From an uncultured Aquimarina sp. (lineage in GTDB: Bacteria > Bacteroidota > Bacteroidia > Flavobacteriales > Flavobacteriaceae), in assembly GCA_947498775.1 (NCBI GenBank), contig CANMLL010000014.1, positions 120,723 to 184,722 of the forward strand: 64,000 nt of DNA. Direction: 5' to 3'. The notes below the pieces were generated by a model, which ran no database searches, was not told the DNA's origin, and was given only the letters and a program-made list of their open reading frames with translations. Positions 51,701 through 62,500 of this stretch are shown one piece after another. The translations under genes and the position numbers were made by a program. Position 1 is the first letter of the stretch. Each line of letters begins with the position of its first letter.

Positions 51701-51986
51701 CCTAACGTCTTTAACGACTATAGCTGGATTGGCACCATTGATTTTTGAACAGAGTCGTCAAGCGCAATTCCTGATTCCTATGGCAATTTCTATCGCTTAT
51801 GGGATTGGTTTTGCAACAGTACTTACATTATTGGTATTACCATTATATCTATCATTTAGCAATAGTATTAAAGTAGGAACCAAGTGGTTGGCTACCGGAA
51901 ATAAAATAACCAAGGAAGAAGTAGAACGAGCTATAAAAGAACAAAAAGAAGTAGATGAAGAACCTAAGGAACTGCAAGAAGCGTAA
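48759..51986 (+). CDS. RND-family efflux permease (AcrB-like)
   Basis: The 1075-residue inner-membrane pump has the standard twofold RND layout. The first helix comes early (YHVAVDVIVIAFIAFGVFGAL), the central helices include VIGMLLVLTFLSLFLNTRLA and the motif GMIIVIGILVDDGIVIAENI with the proton-relay Asp pair, and a second half repeats it (LLGIIALIGIMVNDGLVLIG). Periplasmic porter loops lie between them. It uses the proton gradient to export a substrate that cannot be predicted. Between adaptor and outer-membrane channel in one operon. Confidence 0.95.
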   Translation: MRKVISYFIKYHVAVDVIVIAFIAFGVFGALSLKSSFFPLTDSKNINISVAYPGASPLEIEEGVVLKIEDNLKGLEGIERVTSTSRENSGSINVEIEKGKDIDFMLLEVKNAVDRVPSFPTGMEPIVVGKQEAVRPTINFAVSGTNIPLSTLKQITRQIENDLRSIDGISQINISGYPDEEIEIAVNENSLLAYRLSFNEVAQAVSQANILTTGGTIKTNAEEYLIRANNRSYYGNELYNLIIRADASGRTIRLKDVAEIRDRFSESPNATYFNGDLAVNVEITSTNTEDLISSAEKTKEYIEEFNQKYNNVQLNVISDRSITLVQRTKLLTENAVIGMLLVLTFLSLFLNTRLAFWVAFGLPIAFLGMFVFAGYFNVTINVLSLFGMIIVIGILVDDGIVIAENIYQHYEKGKTPVQAAIDGTMEVIPAIVSAILTTILAFGIFLFLDGRIGDFFGEVSVIVILTLTVSLVEALIILPAHLAHSKALKAETAAPKKGIAKLFSKLRYVNTFGDRIMKWLRDHMYSPTLQFALKNKFFTFSIFIVILILTIGSVGGGIVRTSFFPRIASDAVSVDLGMPNGTNEKVTDSIISMIEENAWLINQELTDEFLKGEEYEGKMLFENVIRSISSSSGASLRINLLPGEERPDAVSSGLVANRLREKVGPVFGAERLIFGSGGNFGGSPVSVSLLGNNIRELKAAKEEFKKVLENDVRLKDVADNDPAGIKEIRLELKESAYALGLNLRDVMAQVRAGFFGVQAQRFQRGQDEIRVWVRYDRENRSSILDLDNMRIGTTTGERVPLNEIAEYTIERGDIAVNHLDGRREIQISADLKNPETTSSTDVLDEIRTIIMPDIISKYPTVTPSYEGQNREAGKFLGSLGPVGLTSLALIYITIAFTFRSYSQPLLLLLLIPLSLPAVALGHWIHGFPINILSLLGIIALIGIMVNDGLVLIGKFNSNLRSGMTFDDAIYEAGKSRFRAIFLTSLTTIAGLAPLIFEQSRQAQFLIPMAISIAYGIGFATVLTLLVLPLYLSFSNSIKVGTKWLATGNKITKEEVERAIKEQKEVDEEPKELQEA

Positions 51987-51990
51987 TTAT

Positions 51991-53292
51991 ATGCAAAAAT
52001 TGATTTTCTTTCTGTTTTTAACTTCTGGAGTGGTAGCTCAAAAGTTAACAAAGCAGGAAGCTATACGACTAACATTAGAGAATAATTTCGGAATATTGAT
52101 TGCCACCAACGACATACAAATAGCGTCAAATAATAAAAACATTTTAAATTCGGGTTATTTGCCCAACGTAACCGGTGATGCTGCTGCCGTTTATAATAGA
52201 GATAATATCGAAGCACAGTTTGCCAATGGAGAGACGAATATTTTGAATGGTGCAGAGAGTGATCGTTATAACGCAGCGGTTAATCTTAATTATACTTTGT
52301 TTGACGGACTAGGGCGTTGGTATAATTATAAGAGACTAAAGGAACAATATAATTTAACCGAATTACAAGCACGAGAAACCATAGAAAACACAATCCTTCA
52401 GCTGTTTACTGTGTATTTTGAAATAGCAAGACTTTCAGAAAATGTTACAATTTTGAAAGAAACTTTGCAAATTTCCGAAGAAAGAATAACCAGATCTAAT
52501 TATCAATTTGAATATGGTCAAAACACAAAACTTGATGTGCTTAACGCTCAGGTTGATGCTGCCAACGATAGTATAAATTTAATTAATACGAAACAACTAT
52601 TAGTAAATACCAAACGTGATTTAAATCTGATTGTTAATAATGATCTTACCAAAACATTTGAAGTAGATACGACCATTAATTTTGTAAACCGATTGCAGAT
52701 CGACGGCTTTCTAGAAAAATCATTTGAAAATAACGTAAGAATTTTACGCAATCAAAGCAATATCAAAATCAACGAATATGATCTTAAAGTAAGTAAATCG
52801 GGTTATTTACCTACTATTGGTTTAACCGGAACATACGGATGGAACAAAAACAATAACAATGCTGCAGCTTTCTTAGCAACGCTTACGTCAGATGGTCTTT
52901 CGGCATCTGTAAATTTGAGTTGGAATCTTTTTGATGGAGGACGTACTATTACAGAAATTAAGAATGCAAAAATTGCCTTGGAAAATCAGGAAATTCAACA
53001 AGAACAACTAGAGCAAGAGGTGAAACGAGATATTGCCAATGCATTGGGCAATTATGAAAATCGTTTGAAAGTTTACGAAATACAGCAACAAAATGTTGTG
53101 ACCAATCAAAATAACTTTGAGCGCTCTAAAGAACGATTTAATCTTGGTCAGATTACCTCTATAGAATTTAGACAAGCACAGATTAATTTGATTCAAGCTC
53201 AAACCAATAAAACCTTGGCAAAATACGATGCTAAACTTGCAGAGTTACAACTATTGCAATTAACAGGGCAGTTATTAAATATAGAGTTTTAG
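51991..53292 (+). CDS. TolC-family outer-membrane efflux channel
   Basis: The start is taken at ATG 51991 (MQKLIFFLFLTSGVVAQ), which begins with a signal peptide 2 bp after the permease stop; an upstream frame from 51955 overlaps the permease gene and is not needed. The 433-residue protein has the twofold OEP repeats: LTKQEAIRLTLENNF, then LQISEERITRSNYQFEYGQN and LENQEIQQEQLEQEVKRDI. It completes the tripartite efflux system. Confidence 0.93.
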   Translation: MQKLIFFLFLTSGVVAQKLTKQEAIRLTLENNFGILIATNDIQIASNNKNILNSGYLPNVTGDAAAVYNRDNIEAQFANGETNILNGAESDRYNAAVNLNYTLFDGLGRWYNYKRLKEQYNLTELQARETIENTILQLFTVYFEIARLSENVTILKETLQISEERITRSNYQFEYGQNTKLDVLNAQVDAANDSINLINTKQLLVNTKRDLNLIVNNDLTKTFEVDTTINFVNRLQIDGFLEKSFENNVRILRNQSNIKINEYDLKVSKSGYLPTIGLTGTYGWNKNNNNAAAFLATLTSDGLSASVNLSWNLFDGGRTITEIKNAKIALENQEIQQEQLEQEVKRDIANALGNYENRLKVYEIQQQNVVTNQNNFERSKERFNLGQITSIEFRQAQINLIQAQTNKTLAKYDAKLAELQLLQLTGQLLNIEF

Positions 53293-53319
53293 AGTTTTAC
53301 GGTATAATACATAACTTAA

Positions 53320-53502
53320 ATGTTCGAACATTTTTTTCAATGTCCATATTGTTGGGAGGAAATCTCGATGCTGTTGGATCCATCAGTGACCTATCAGGTA
53401 TATGTTGAAGATTGTGAAGTATGTTGCAATCCTATAGAGTTGCATCCAAGGTTCGAAGATCAAGAATTAGTAGGCTTCGAAGCAATTAATATTGAACAAT
53501 AA
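53320..53502 (+). CDS. CPXCG motif-containing small zinc-ribbon protein
   Basis: The 60-residue protein matches the family of short Cys-rich proteins: CPYCWEEISMLLDPS near the start, and CEVCCNPIELHPRF in the middle, giving two CxxC pairs for zinc. The ending (QELVGFEAINIEQ) is also typical. Function is unknown. It follows the RND operon by 27 bp and may be co-transcribed. Confidence 0.9.
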   Translation: MFEHFFQCPYCWEEISMLLDPSVTYQVYVEDCEVCCNPIELHPRFEDQELVGFEAINIEQ

Positions 53503-53563
53503 CCTTAAAATGCTTATTAAAAGATACTTATCATCTTTTTAGAATTTTTTAATAAAAATAGTG

Positions 53564-53593
53564 TTGTTTACAATAAAAATGATCGTATATTTG
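53564..53593 (+). promoter_or_regulatory. Consensus promoter of the initiator tRNA
   Basis: TTG (53564-53566), exactly 19 nt, TATATTTG (53586-53593) is a perfect match to the Bacteroidota promoter. Transcription would start near 53600 and include the tRNA-like remnant and the tRNA-fMet gene. Confidence 0.8.
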
Positions 53594-53603
53594 CCGTCCG
53601 AAA

Positions 53604-53657
53604 GGGATAATAAGTAGTTTGTCGAGCTCATAACTCGAAGTTTAAAAGACGAGTAAA
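53604..53657 (+). pseudogene. Decayed tRNA-fMet-like copy
   Basis: The stretch GGGATAATAAGTAG then TTTGTCGAGCTCATAAC then TCGAAG aligns with the tRNA-fMet at 53673 (GGGATAGAGCAGTAGG; TCGTCGGGCTCATAAC; CCGAAG). It keeps a CAT anticodon loop and a 5-bp anticodon stem (TCGAG/CTCGA), in which a G-C pair of the real tRNA has become A-T on both sides. D arm, T arm and acceptor are lost. It lies in the transcribed leader of the intact tRNA. Confidence 0.55.
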
Positions 53658-53672
53658 TCATTTATTATATAT

Positions 53673-53745
53673 CGCGGGATAGAGCAGTAGGCAGCTCGTC
53701 GGGCTCATAACCCGAAGGTCACAGGTTCGAGTCCTGTTCCCGCTA
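53673..53745 (+). tRNA. Initiator tRNA-fMet (CAT)
   Basis: A 73-nt cloverleaf: acceptor CGCGGGA with TCCCGCT, anticodon loop CTCATAA (anticodon CAT), T arm AGGTTCGAGTCCT. Two features mark it as initiator: the C1-U72 mismatch at the acceptor end and three G-C pairs at the base of the anticodon stem (GGG/CCC). CCA is not encoded. A consensus promoter precedes and a terminator follows. Confidence 0.95.
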
Positions 53746-53750
53746 CTATA

Positions 53751-53779
53751 AATAACCTTCTGAATTTCAGAAGGTTATT
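53751..53779 (+). terminator. Terminator after tRNA-fMet
   Basis: AATAACCTTCTGAA and TTCAGAAGGTTATT form a 14-bp hairpin followed by a T run, directly after the tRNA. Confidence 0.9.
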
Positions 53780-53863
53780 TTTGTTTGTAGAAGTCTGTCT
53801 ATAAGAGAATTTCATTGGATTTTGGCTTGTAGTACCCAAACGGAGTACCTATTTTTTTAAGTT

Positions 53864-55005
53864 TTATTTGCCGAAAATAGTCATCTCGGCTATTGCTTTG
53901 TTGATTACAGTTGGATCGATATAATGTTTGTCAAGGATTTCATCAGTAGCATGTGAATCCAGTTTTCTCATATCATTGCCTATTGCTAGTTTAAGGTAAG
54001 TTAGGTATGTTTTTCTTAGGCATTTCATTTGTAAGTTTTTTCCAGTATTTAATCTGTCATAATAATGTGAAAAATCTTTAGATAGGTTTTCCATAATGGT
54101 TTTAGTTGAAGTTTTTTCACATTATTTGGACAGATTATGAATTCGTTAGATCCTTTGTGCTGTTAATATCCAAGTTTGAATAGTAGTTTTCTTAGATCCT
54201 TGGTTATAGGAATAACATTAGTTTGAACATTGTCATTGAATCCATCTCCCAACATTCTTTCGACCTTAAGGTTATTGAATTCAATATATGAAATAGTGTT
54301 GTTAATTTCATGGATCATATCCCAACGAAGTTCTACAACTTCTTCTCGACGACCTCCAGTATCTAGGCATAGCTGTATCCCGTCTGATAGAAAATTACGA
54401 TATACATTTCTTCTTTTCGCTGTTTTGTTACCAATTGTTACCCAACCATTATCATAACACATATTTTTTGGATCAATCAGATTATTAAATTCTTCTTTTG
54501 TGATGGTACCATTCTTTGTTCTAGTGGATTTGTGGCGTACTTTTTTGAAGGGTTTTTTTGGGATAAGTCATGATTGTCAATTGCCCACTCAAAAAAACTT
54601 TTTAAAGAAGTCATTTTGTTATTGTAGGTTTTATTGGCGTATTTAAGGTGATCGGTAAAAAGGAGTGGAAAAGACCAACGTGAAAGTCTGATATTTTATG
54701 AATGGGAATTATCCGTTTATTAATCTTTTTTTTGATAATGCAATGTTAAATTGTTCGAGAGATTTTGCTTTTTCTTTAATGTGCCTATCGGTTCTTTGGA
54801 CTTTTTGATGTCCGGGTTCATCAACATTGTCTAAAGAGTTTAAATAAGCTATCTGAACATCGATTAAGAACACTGCTTTTCTATGGTTACAGGCTTGAGT
54901 CTGGATTGATAAAAGTTCTTCCGTATACTCTTTCCTAAATTGAATAGCCTGTATTACTGCGTCGTTGTAATTTGTAACATCAAATGTTTTACTTGCTCTT
55001 GCCAT
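53864..55005 (-). pseudogene. Tyrosine recombinase (integrase), broken
   Basis: Read on the minus strand from 55005, the pieces of one integrase appear in order in different frames. The N-terminal part is RASKTFDVTNYNDAVIQAIQ; the core-binding part is HLKYANKTYNNKMTSLKSFF (near 54600); the catalytic part is CLDTGGRREEVVELRWDMI (54163-54462); and the end holds LRKTYLTYLKLAIGND and DSHATDEILDKHYIDP with the nucleophile Tyr (53864-54094). At least one frameshift near 54530 and a stop plus frameshift near 54160 break it. Its 3' end faces tRNA-fMet 120 bp away, the usual place for an integrase of an element inserted at a tRNA gene. It marks a former genomic island. Confidence 0.85.
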
Positions 55006-55061
55006 ATTGCTTCCTGGTATGTGAAATCTTGTTTTGAAACAGTTTTTCTTTCAGTAAGCTT

Positions 55062-55304
55062 CTACATCTTATTTTGGAGCTTTTGCTTTTTTCGGATGAG
55101 TCTAACTCCAAAAAATAACATTAAGCCTCCAAAAACAAACAATATAAATGTCATTGAGAGACCACCTAATACATATGCTAAATTGCCACTACCATTTCTA
55201 GCGGCATTCATTATTGATAGTAAAGCATTAGGTATTGTCGCCATATTTAATAGTAGTACCAGACTACCAAATACGATTAACATAATTCCAAACGTTTTTT
55301 TCAT
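55062..55304 (-). CDS. Small membrane protein
   Basis: An 80-residue protein with two hydrophobic segments (FGIMLIVFGSLVLLLNMATI and GGLSMTFILFVFGGLMLFFG) joined by a Gly/Asn-rich loop and ending in a basic tail (RLIRKKQKLQNKM). No family is recognised. It follows the HEAT-repeat gene by about 60 bp in the accessory region. Confidence 0.6.
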   Translation of the reverse strand: MKKTFGIMLIVFGSLVLLLNMATIPNALLSIMNAARNGSGNLAYVLGGLSMTFILFVFGGLMLFFGVRLIRKKQKLQNKM

Positions 55305-55364
55305 GGTTTTTAATTTTTTAATGTTAAAGGACAGGCGGTTCTACAACAGAACAACCCTCAACCT

Positions 55365-55943
55365 TTAACCAATTTTTTTTAAAGCTTTTTTTGCTACTTT
55401 CCTTATCCACGAATTATCATGATCCAGAAATGTGGAAATTTTAGAAGCTGCTTTTAAGGATTTTAACTTACCTAAGGCAGAAATGGCGTGTCCTCTTACA
55501 TCTTCATCATCTAGGAGATCAATCAGTACTTTTTCTACTGCGTCGGATTTAAGCTTTCCCAAAGCAGAAACAAACATCTGTCTTGCTGTTCCTTTCGATT
55601 TATCTTTAACAATTTCAATTATTTTTTCTTCGTCTTTAGGTTGGACAATAATATAAATTGTATTCCCAATTGCCCAATTTAAGGATCTTAGATCTTCTGA
55701 ATTAAGTTCGTATAATTTGAACAAAACATCGTTAGCCTTTCCTTTTGCTTCTTTAACTGCAAGTGATCTTACAATTCCTTCTTTTATTTTTTGATTAAAA
55801 TCAATGTTCTCATTAAGTAAGCTAATTAATGTATCAATTGCTTGAGGATATTTTTCGTTAGTATTTACCAAATCATAAATGCTATCTACTTCTACACCGA
55901 CTTTTAGAAGTCTTTCTTTAATGATTTCCTGATTATATATCAT
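55365..55943 (-). CDS. HEAT-repeat protein
   Basis: The 192-residue soluble protein is built of HEAT-like helical pairs (EEKIIEIVKDKSKGTARQMF, then VEKVLIDLLDDEDVRGHAIS and AASKISTFLDHDNSWIRKVA). These form a protein-binding superhelix. It lies after a terminator (55969-55998), so it is a transcription unit separate from the toxin locus. Immunity or adaptor roles are possible in this context, but nothing shows them. Confidence 0.75.
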   Translation of the reverse strand: MIYNQEIIKERLLKVGVEVDSIYDLVNTNEKYPQAIDTLISLLNENIDFNQKIKEGIVRSLAVKEAKGKANDVLFKLYELNSEDLRSLNWAIGNTIYIIVQPKDEEKIIEIVKDKSKGTARQMFVSALGKLKSDAVEKVLIDLLDDEDVRGHAISALGKLKSLKAASKISTFLDHDNSWIRKVAKKALKKIG

Positions 55944-55968
55944 TATTAATTAAATCAAAGTATATAAA

Positions 55969-55998
55969 AACCAGGCTGTTTTTTAAAACAACCTGGTT
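55969..55998 (-). terminator. Terminator closing the Rhs toxin locus
   Basis: On the minus strand AACCAGGTTGTTTT and AAAACAGCCTGGTT form a 14-bp stem (one wobble pair) followed by T. It lies 10 bp after the gene at 56009-56563, and separates it from the HEAT-repeat gene. Confidence 0.8.
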
Positions 55999-56008
55999 AA
56001 AATAATAA

Positions 56009-56563
56009 TTAATTGGCCAAAGGCAGATCAAAATCTTTGGACATTTTCTCATTAGTTACTAGACGCCAACCGTCTTTGAGTTTTTCATCGGCTTTTGGGC
56101 CAATATAGAAAGAGCCAACTTTTCTAAACTTCTTTTTGATCTTTGAGGAAAATGACTTGTATATCGCTTTAGAAAAAGGGTTATCCGATACGGTGCCTAT
56201 TCTTCCAGCAACGTTGACCTGATCCTTTTCCTTATAGATTCCACCAAGTTTTATCTCAACAGATTTTGGATTCTCTAGTTGATCAACAGCATATTTAATG
56301 CCTCCTTTTCTTTGGGGAACACTTCTTATGTGCAATTTTGCATCATTTGGAATGACTAAATAAGCGTCTAAGTCATTCCAATCCCCAGACCGGGCATATC
56401 CAGCATAAGGGTCATCTATTAAGGATTTATAAGTAACAATCTCTTTGCTATCAAATAACCCTCTTCTGCAATATTTAACATCGAATTCGGTTTCAACTTC
56501 TTTAATGATTTGAAAAATATCCTCTTTAAAAATATGAAACATTGTTTGTTTGCCTCTCATCAT
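56009..56563 (-). CDS. Candidate immunity protein of the Rhs toxin
   Basis: The 184-residue soluble protein begins at ATG 56563, or at the in-frame ATG 56542 (MFHIFKEDIFQIIKEVE). It starts 17 bp after the toxin stop codon and is followed by a terminator, so it belongs to the same transcript. Readable segments are DPYAGYARSGDWNDLDAYLV and SFYIGPKADEKLKDGWRLV. No family is recognised. In Rhs loci the gene directly after the toxin is almost always its immunity gene; that, with the lack of a signal peptide, is the basis of the call. Confidence 0.65.
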   Translation of the reverse strand: MMRGKQTMFHIFKEDIFQIIKEVETEFDVKYCRRGLFDSKEIVTYKSLIDDPYAGYARSGDWNDLDAYLVIPNDAKLHIRSVPQRKGGIKYAVDQLENPKSVEIKLGGIYKEKDQVNVAGRIGTVSDNPFSKAIYKSFSSKIKKKFRKVGSFYIGPKADEKLKDGWRLVTNEKMSKDFDLPLAN

Positions 56564-56580
56564 TTATGTCTTTTAAATTC

Positions 56581-59500
56581 CTATTTTGGTATTAATAATA
56601 AATGTTCTCCTGGCCCAATTTGCTTCCTAATACGTGCTGCGTTCCTCAATTCTCTAGCCGTGGGGGTTATCCCATTTTTCAATACATCTACCGTATTGAT
56701 TCTTAGTGTAGGATATAAAGGATGCTTAGCTGTAAGGTCAAGATATGACCCGCCCTTTCTTCCACCGCCTAAAGGTTTTAAATACTCCTCAGGAAGCAAT
56801 CCGCCACCACCTTCAATAGTGTAACCTCTTTTTTCCAGTTCTCTAGCGATCTTTGCGATTTGACCTCTTGTAGCTGCGTTTCCAAGTCTTCCTCCAGTAG
56901 CGACACTATTACCTGCTGTTGATGCTACTTGAGCGCCTCTAAAGGCTGGTGCTATAGAAGCTACTTCTGTAAAAATCTCCGCCTGGATACCACCTAAGGT
57001 ATAAAAAACATTATTAATATCACCTGTTGACGCAGCTTGTTGTATACTCGCATTCGTACGTGCTGCGCGAAGTTGTGGAAAAGCGATTTCTAATCCAGAA
57101 GATACTGCTCCTAAATACGTATCTACTGTAAATAGCGATGCAGGGTTAGTAACTGCGGTGGTTACTCCCTGAATTGCTTGTGAAGCAAAATTAAGTTGGC
57201 CTACATTAAATGCTACCGTTGCCCAAGCTGCTGTGTCCATAGTAAACAAGGAAGATATACCAGGGTTTGGGTGCATCAGCGGATCGCCAGCCGAGTAGTC
57301 ATTATGGAATTGTCTAATCTTGGGGCCCGAGTTACCACCACCAAATAATCTTCTAAACCACCTACCAGCTTCTCGTATCGGCTTACTGATAGCGTCACCA
57401 ATATCCTCTATAGCATCACTAATCACAGGTCCCCAACTAAACGCACCTTCAGCCCAATCTTTAATACCTGATCGATCCCATAAATCATCTATACCATCAC
57501 CATTAATCCACCATCCTGAACCTCCGCAGTCACATTGTGCTGTCTCTCCACTAGGGTCATTATACCTCAATGGGTTGTTGAACACATAGCCATAACGGTT
57601 AAAGCTTTGTGTATTATAAGGATCTTGAATATAATTATCAGGCGATAAAAACCGGTTCAATTGGGGGTCATACATACGTCCGTTCATATGAATAAGACCA
57701 ACTTCAAAGAAATGCTCATGACCTGTATATCCTCTATCAAACAGGCTACCATGTCCCTTCACCTTTTTGGGTTCTTTTGACCAGAAAGCATCTAAGGTTC
57801 CCCAAGCTCCATATTGTCTACTTTCTACAAGTTCTCCCTCATCTGCGACACCGTCTGTAGTTAACTTAATTACATTTAGAATACTTCCTAAGTAATCGCG
57901 TTGTAGATAATATCCTTCAGGCTTGCTACTTACATCATTCTGGTATTCTTGTACGGTAGCTCTTGGTGCATCGTAGGCACTTCCACCATTGTAGAATACA
58001 AACTTATGACTGTTTTCCGTTTTATCATGTACGATTTCAGCAGGGATAATTGAAGAGTATTGTTTATGATATCTACGAGCATTCTTATCCTCATCCAATC
58101 CTCCATACCAAGAATCGGTTCGATTCATCATAGGCCCGTATTGAAAACTCACTCTTCCTTTTTTGGGTTCATGAATCTCAACAGGTTTTTTAAAGGCGTT
58201 ATATGAGATCTGCTGTGTGGCTCGATTTTCGTAATACATAGCACCTGTCTCATTCAGGGTCATTTCTTTGAGTTGATAGCGCTTACTGCCCTCTTGGAAA
58301 GCAAATGCTCCAATAGCAGTATTATCGGTAATTCTACCATAGGGGTCGTATGTGTTGGTTTTGGTAAATGGGCCATTAATCGTAGTCAAACGATCCTGAC
58401 TGTCATATTGAAAACTCTCTGTATAGGTTTCAGCATACCCAACCGAGTTGATGGCGTGTGTTCTACTGGTTAAATTCCCTCTTTGCACATCAAAAGAATA
58501 GGAGTTTTCTATAATATTGTCAGTAGCATTTGGCATCTGTACCGACGTTTTATTTAAGAATCCGTAGGTATTATATTCATTATTGATGCTCAAACCTCCT
58601 TCGATGGAGAGGTTTGTAATTTGTTCTCTTGCATTACGATCGTTGATAGACATTCCGGCATAGCTAGCAAGTGCTCCATATTGATCATACACAAGATCAA
58701 CACTACTCGTACTCGATTTACCCGCTGATTGTGCTATAAACCCTTGTTTAATAACCCTACCGAAGCTATCATATATAATGGTTTTCTCGTATTGGGCAGT
58801 TCCTGTATTTTCTGTAATAAGATTAACACGTTTATAACTGTCATAGCCATATGTGTACTCATACGCCCTGCCATTTAATGCATCATTAGCACTTATTCCA
58901 GTAAGAAGATTAGTAGTCCCATCATAGATATAGTTTGTTGTCATATTGACGTTATCCCCAGAGATTTTGCTTTGCAACATTCGTCCAGAGGGATGATAGG
59001 TATAATCGAACGTTCCTTTGGGATTGGTTTCTTTGGTAAGTTCTCCAAACCCATTATACTCATAGGTATATACTCCTGCCGATGGATCGGTGAGTTTTGT
59101 TTTACGACCCCAGCCGTCTTGTTCTATTATTTGTGTTGCGCTACCATAGCCGGAAGACTTTAAATTACCATTACCAAAATAGGTGTAGTTGATAGTCCCA
59201 CCTGGATCTGACACCTGAGTAATATTACCCATTGCGTCCCTTGTTGAAGTTACGGTGGTTGTCCCATCATCAACGGTTACAGAAAGTTGATTATAAGTGT
59301 AAGTAGCCGATCTTCCGTTATAGAAGTTTTGAGTTTTTACTCTATTATAAAAGTCATATTCTGTAGTGTTCCATTGTGTGGGAGCACCACCATAATGGGG
59401 TTCACTTTGTCGGTAAATACGGTCGTATTGATCATATTCGTAAGTTACCTGTATCCATCTTCCGCCATGGCTTTTTTTTCTTTCTTTGATTTTTCGTTTT

Positions 59501-62500
59501 AGTTCATCATAGGTTTCGGAAGAACTATTTCCATCATCAGAGTCAACAGTAACTGTATATTGACGTCTGTTTTCGGAATAGTTTGTGGTGGTCGAATTCC
59601 CTAAATAATCAGTCACTTTGGTTACACGATTCCATTTATCGTAGGTATAATTACTCGTTAAGTTGAACTGATCCGTTTCCTTGAGTAGATTTCCATTTAT
59701 AGGATTATACTCAAACTTCTTTTCTAATCCTTCAACATCGGTAGATTTTATAATAAATCTACCCGAGGGGTCATACTCAAATTTTGTAATTCTTTCACCT
59801 TCTCCTCTTGGAGCAATGGCTTTATTGGTTAAAAGATTTCCAAATTCATCATAGGTGTATGATTCTAATCTAAATTCATCATCAATATTTCCTATTTTTT
59901 TCCCGCTAATCAACGCACCGTTGTAAGCATACGTTTCTTGGAATCCAAAAATATCACCGCCAATAGTAGTGGTTGTCTTTTTACCAGTTAATCTACCTAT
60001 AGAGTAGGGGATTCCTGGACTATTACGATAGGAGTATTCCACAATGTTACTTCCATGACCCGAATAATTTGTAGTCTCTTTAGTTACATTATTATATTCA
60101 TCATAAACCAAATGTCGAGAAATGTTTGTTCCTTCTATTCTATTTTGAACCGTAGAAGATGCTAATTTGATTTTGAATACTTTATTACCAAACAATTGAT
60201 GTTCGTAGTTATTTTTCGTTTTTGAAATATAATCAGAAGGGACATTTCCAAACCTTTCTGTGAACGGAGTACTATACTGTTCGATGATGGCATTTCGGAG
60301 ATTTAGGTTGAATGAGAAATTATCGTATATTCTGTCAGCACTGCTACTGTGCCAATTACTTCGAGCAGTATATTGAAAACCTACGAAACCTCGTCCATCT
60401 AAATGAGACACTGCACCTTTGTAGCTGAACTTCTGCATCATCGTAGGAATATCTGTTGAAGCAACTTTCCTTTCTATTCTACTCACCAGTTTTGTGCCTG
60501 GAGATGTTACTATATCCACATAAGGGTATGTCTGGTCATATCCTCTATAATAAACACCTTGGCTATCTAGATCAGCGGCATTCATATCGGCATAGTGCAT
60601 ATGGTATTCTACGCCATTGTTGCTTATTTTTTTCAATGCCATGTTTTTTCTATTATCCTGATTAAAACCAAAGGAGGAGATCCACTGATTGCTGATTGAA
60701 GCAAACTCAAGTGAAGCATTGCGCTTATCAGAAGATAAGAAAATAGGTATGGGGTAATGCTTCAGATTTCCTGTAATACTCTCACTTCCGGCAAAAGGAA
60801 AACTTGGTAAAGCACCCGTGGACGAATCTGTGACCCTGTTTATATAGGTGGATACCTGTTGTGTTCCCGTGGAGCTATTTGTATTGGTAATTGTACGATA
60901 CTCAATAATATCTGTTTTTCCATCACCATTAAAGTCCAAGGGAACGAGTGTATACCCACGCAACTCACCAGTCGCTTCGTCAAAGGTATTAGAGCGATAG
61001 AGCATATGTGTACGACTCGCAGCATCAAAACTATTTCCCGTTGATAAAAACAAAGTATATTTTGTAGTGTTTAAACCAGTAGGAGTAAGAATATCCGATT
61101 TACCGTCTCCATTGTAATCCCCAACAAGCATTGGTAAGCCTTCATTTATAGTTGGATTATTAGTTTGCCATAATAATTTTAGTTTGTTGTCTTTATCTAG
61201 CGTATAGACAAAGAATTTTTCTCTATCTACATGGATAAAATCTGTTTTTCCATCACCGTTAACATCCATAGTAAGTAATTTATCAAACTTACTCATGGGG
61301 AAATTAAGAATCCCTGCTGTGCTCGCAAAGTTTGAGCCAGTAATTCTACGATCTAAATTGATAAAGGTAACTATGTTTGAGTTAGTTGAAATTTCTGTAC
61401 AGTCACAACAGTTCTGAAAAATAGGATTACAATTGGGTACAGGGTCGCACTCTCTTGAGGCAGAAGGTTCACTTATCGCAATAATATCTGTAAGGCCATC
61501 ACCATTAAAATCACCTGAAATAAATTTTTGTGGTATTCTCTCAACCAAGGCTGCATCGCAGTCTCGGTCTATGCGGTTCGTAGGGGCCTGCCATCGTTTG
61601 CTATATTGAGGAGCAAAACCACCACCAGAACTAGGAGCAGCATTAGACATTACTTTAAATTCAAAAGAAAGACTGGGGGTTTCTTCTATGACAGTAAACC
61701 CTTGTCCTGTTGAAAGTTTGTTTTCATTGGTAAGCCAAGTGGTCGGGAAGATATGTGCAACTTCAAAATTGGTATTCACTGTAATGGGCCGTTGATAGTT
61801 AGTTCCCTTAAATACCCAAAACTTGTTTCTATCTTCTTTAGGGGATACGATAAAATCCATCTTACCATTTCCTGTTAAGTCTAGAGATATGACTTCTGCA
61901 TTTCGTTGCTCAATATTCACCACCCCTAGACTGGATGTGATCTCTGTATGCTCAATTGAATTAGCTGTGTTCTCGTAAGTAAATATAATTGGCGAGTGGG
62001 CAAGGGTATTATCGCCTGTTTTTTCTTGAATACTCATTAATCGATCATATAATCCACTATCTGTGTGATTAAGATAATAGTTGCGATACGGCGTGCCGTT
62101 ACCGATTACCTTGATCTCTTTTAACAGCTTTTTTCGTAAAAAGTATTCGCCACCTACATAGGATTGTTCAGGTTGTCTCCTTGATCCATATACAAACTCA
62201 ATTTCGTTAAGAGGTGCATTTGTTCCTTGGGATCCATAGCCTATTTTTTGTAGTGTGATAAGGCCGTTTTCAGTTTCGTACGTATATGAAATACTTAGTC
62301 CTAGTGGGTTTTCCCAATATGAAATGGCATATTCTAATTTGGATTTAGAGTTGGCAGAACTGCCATAATATGCAGTAGAACCATCTGGGTAGTATATCTT
62401 GAAATATGAAGGCCCATAAACCGCCCCATAAGGAGATACCCCATGTGAAGTAATTTTTATATTCGAGTAGTTTTCGGTTTGGTATTCGGCACCGTTGCCT

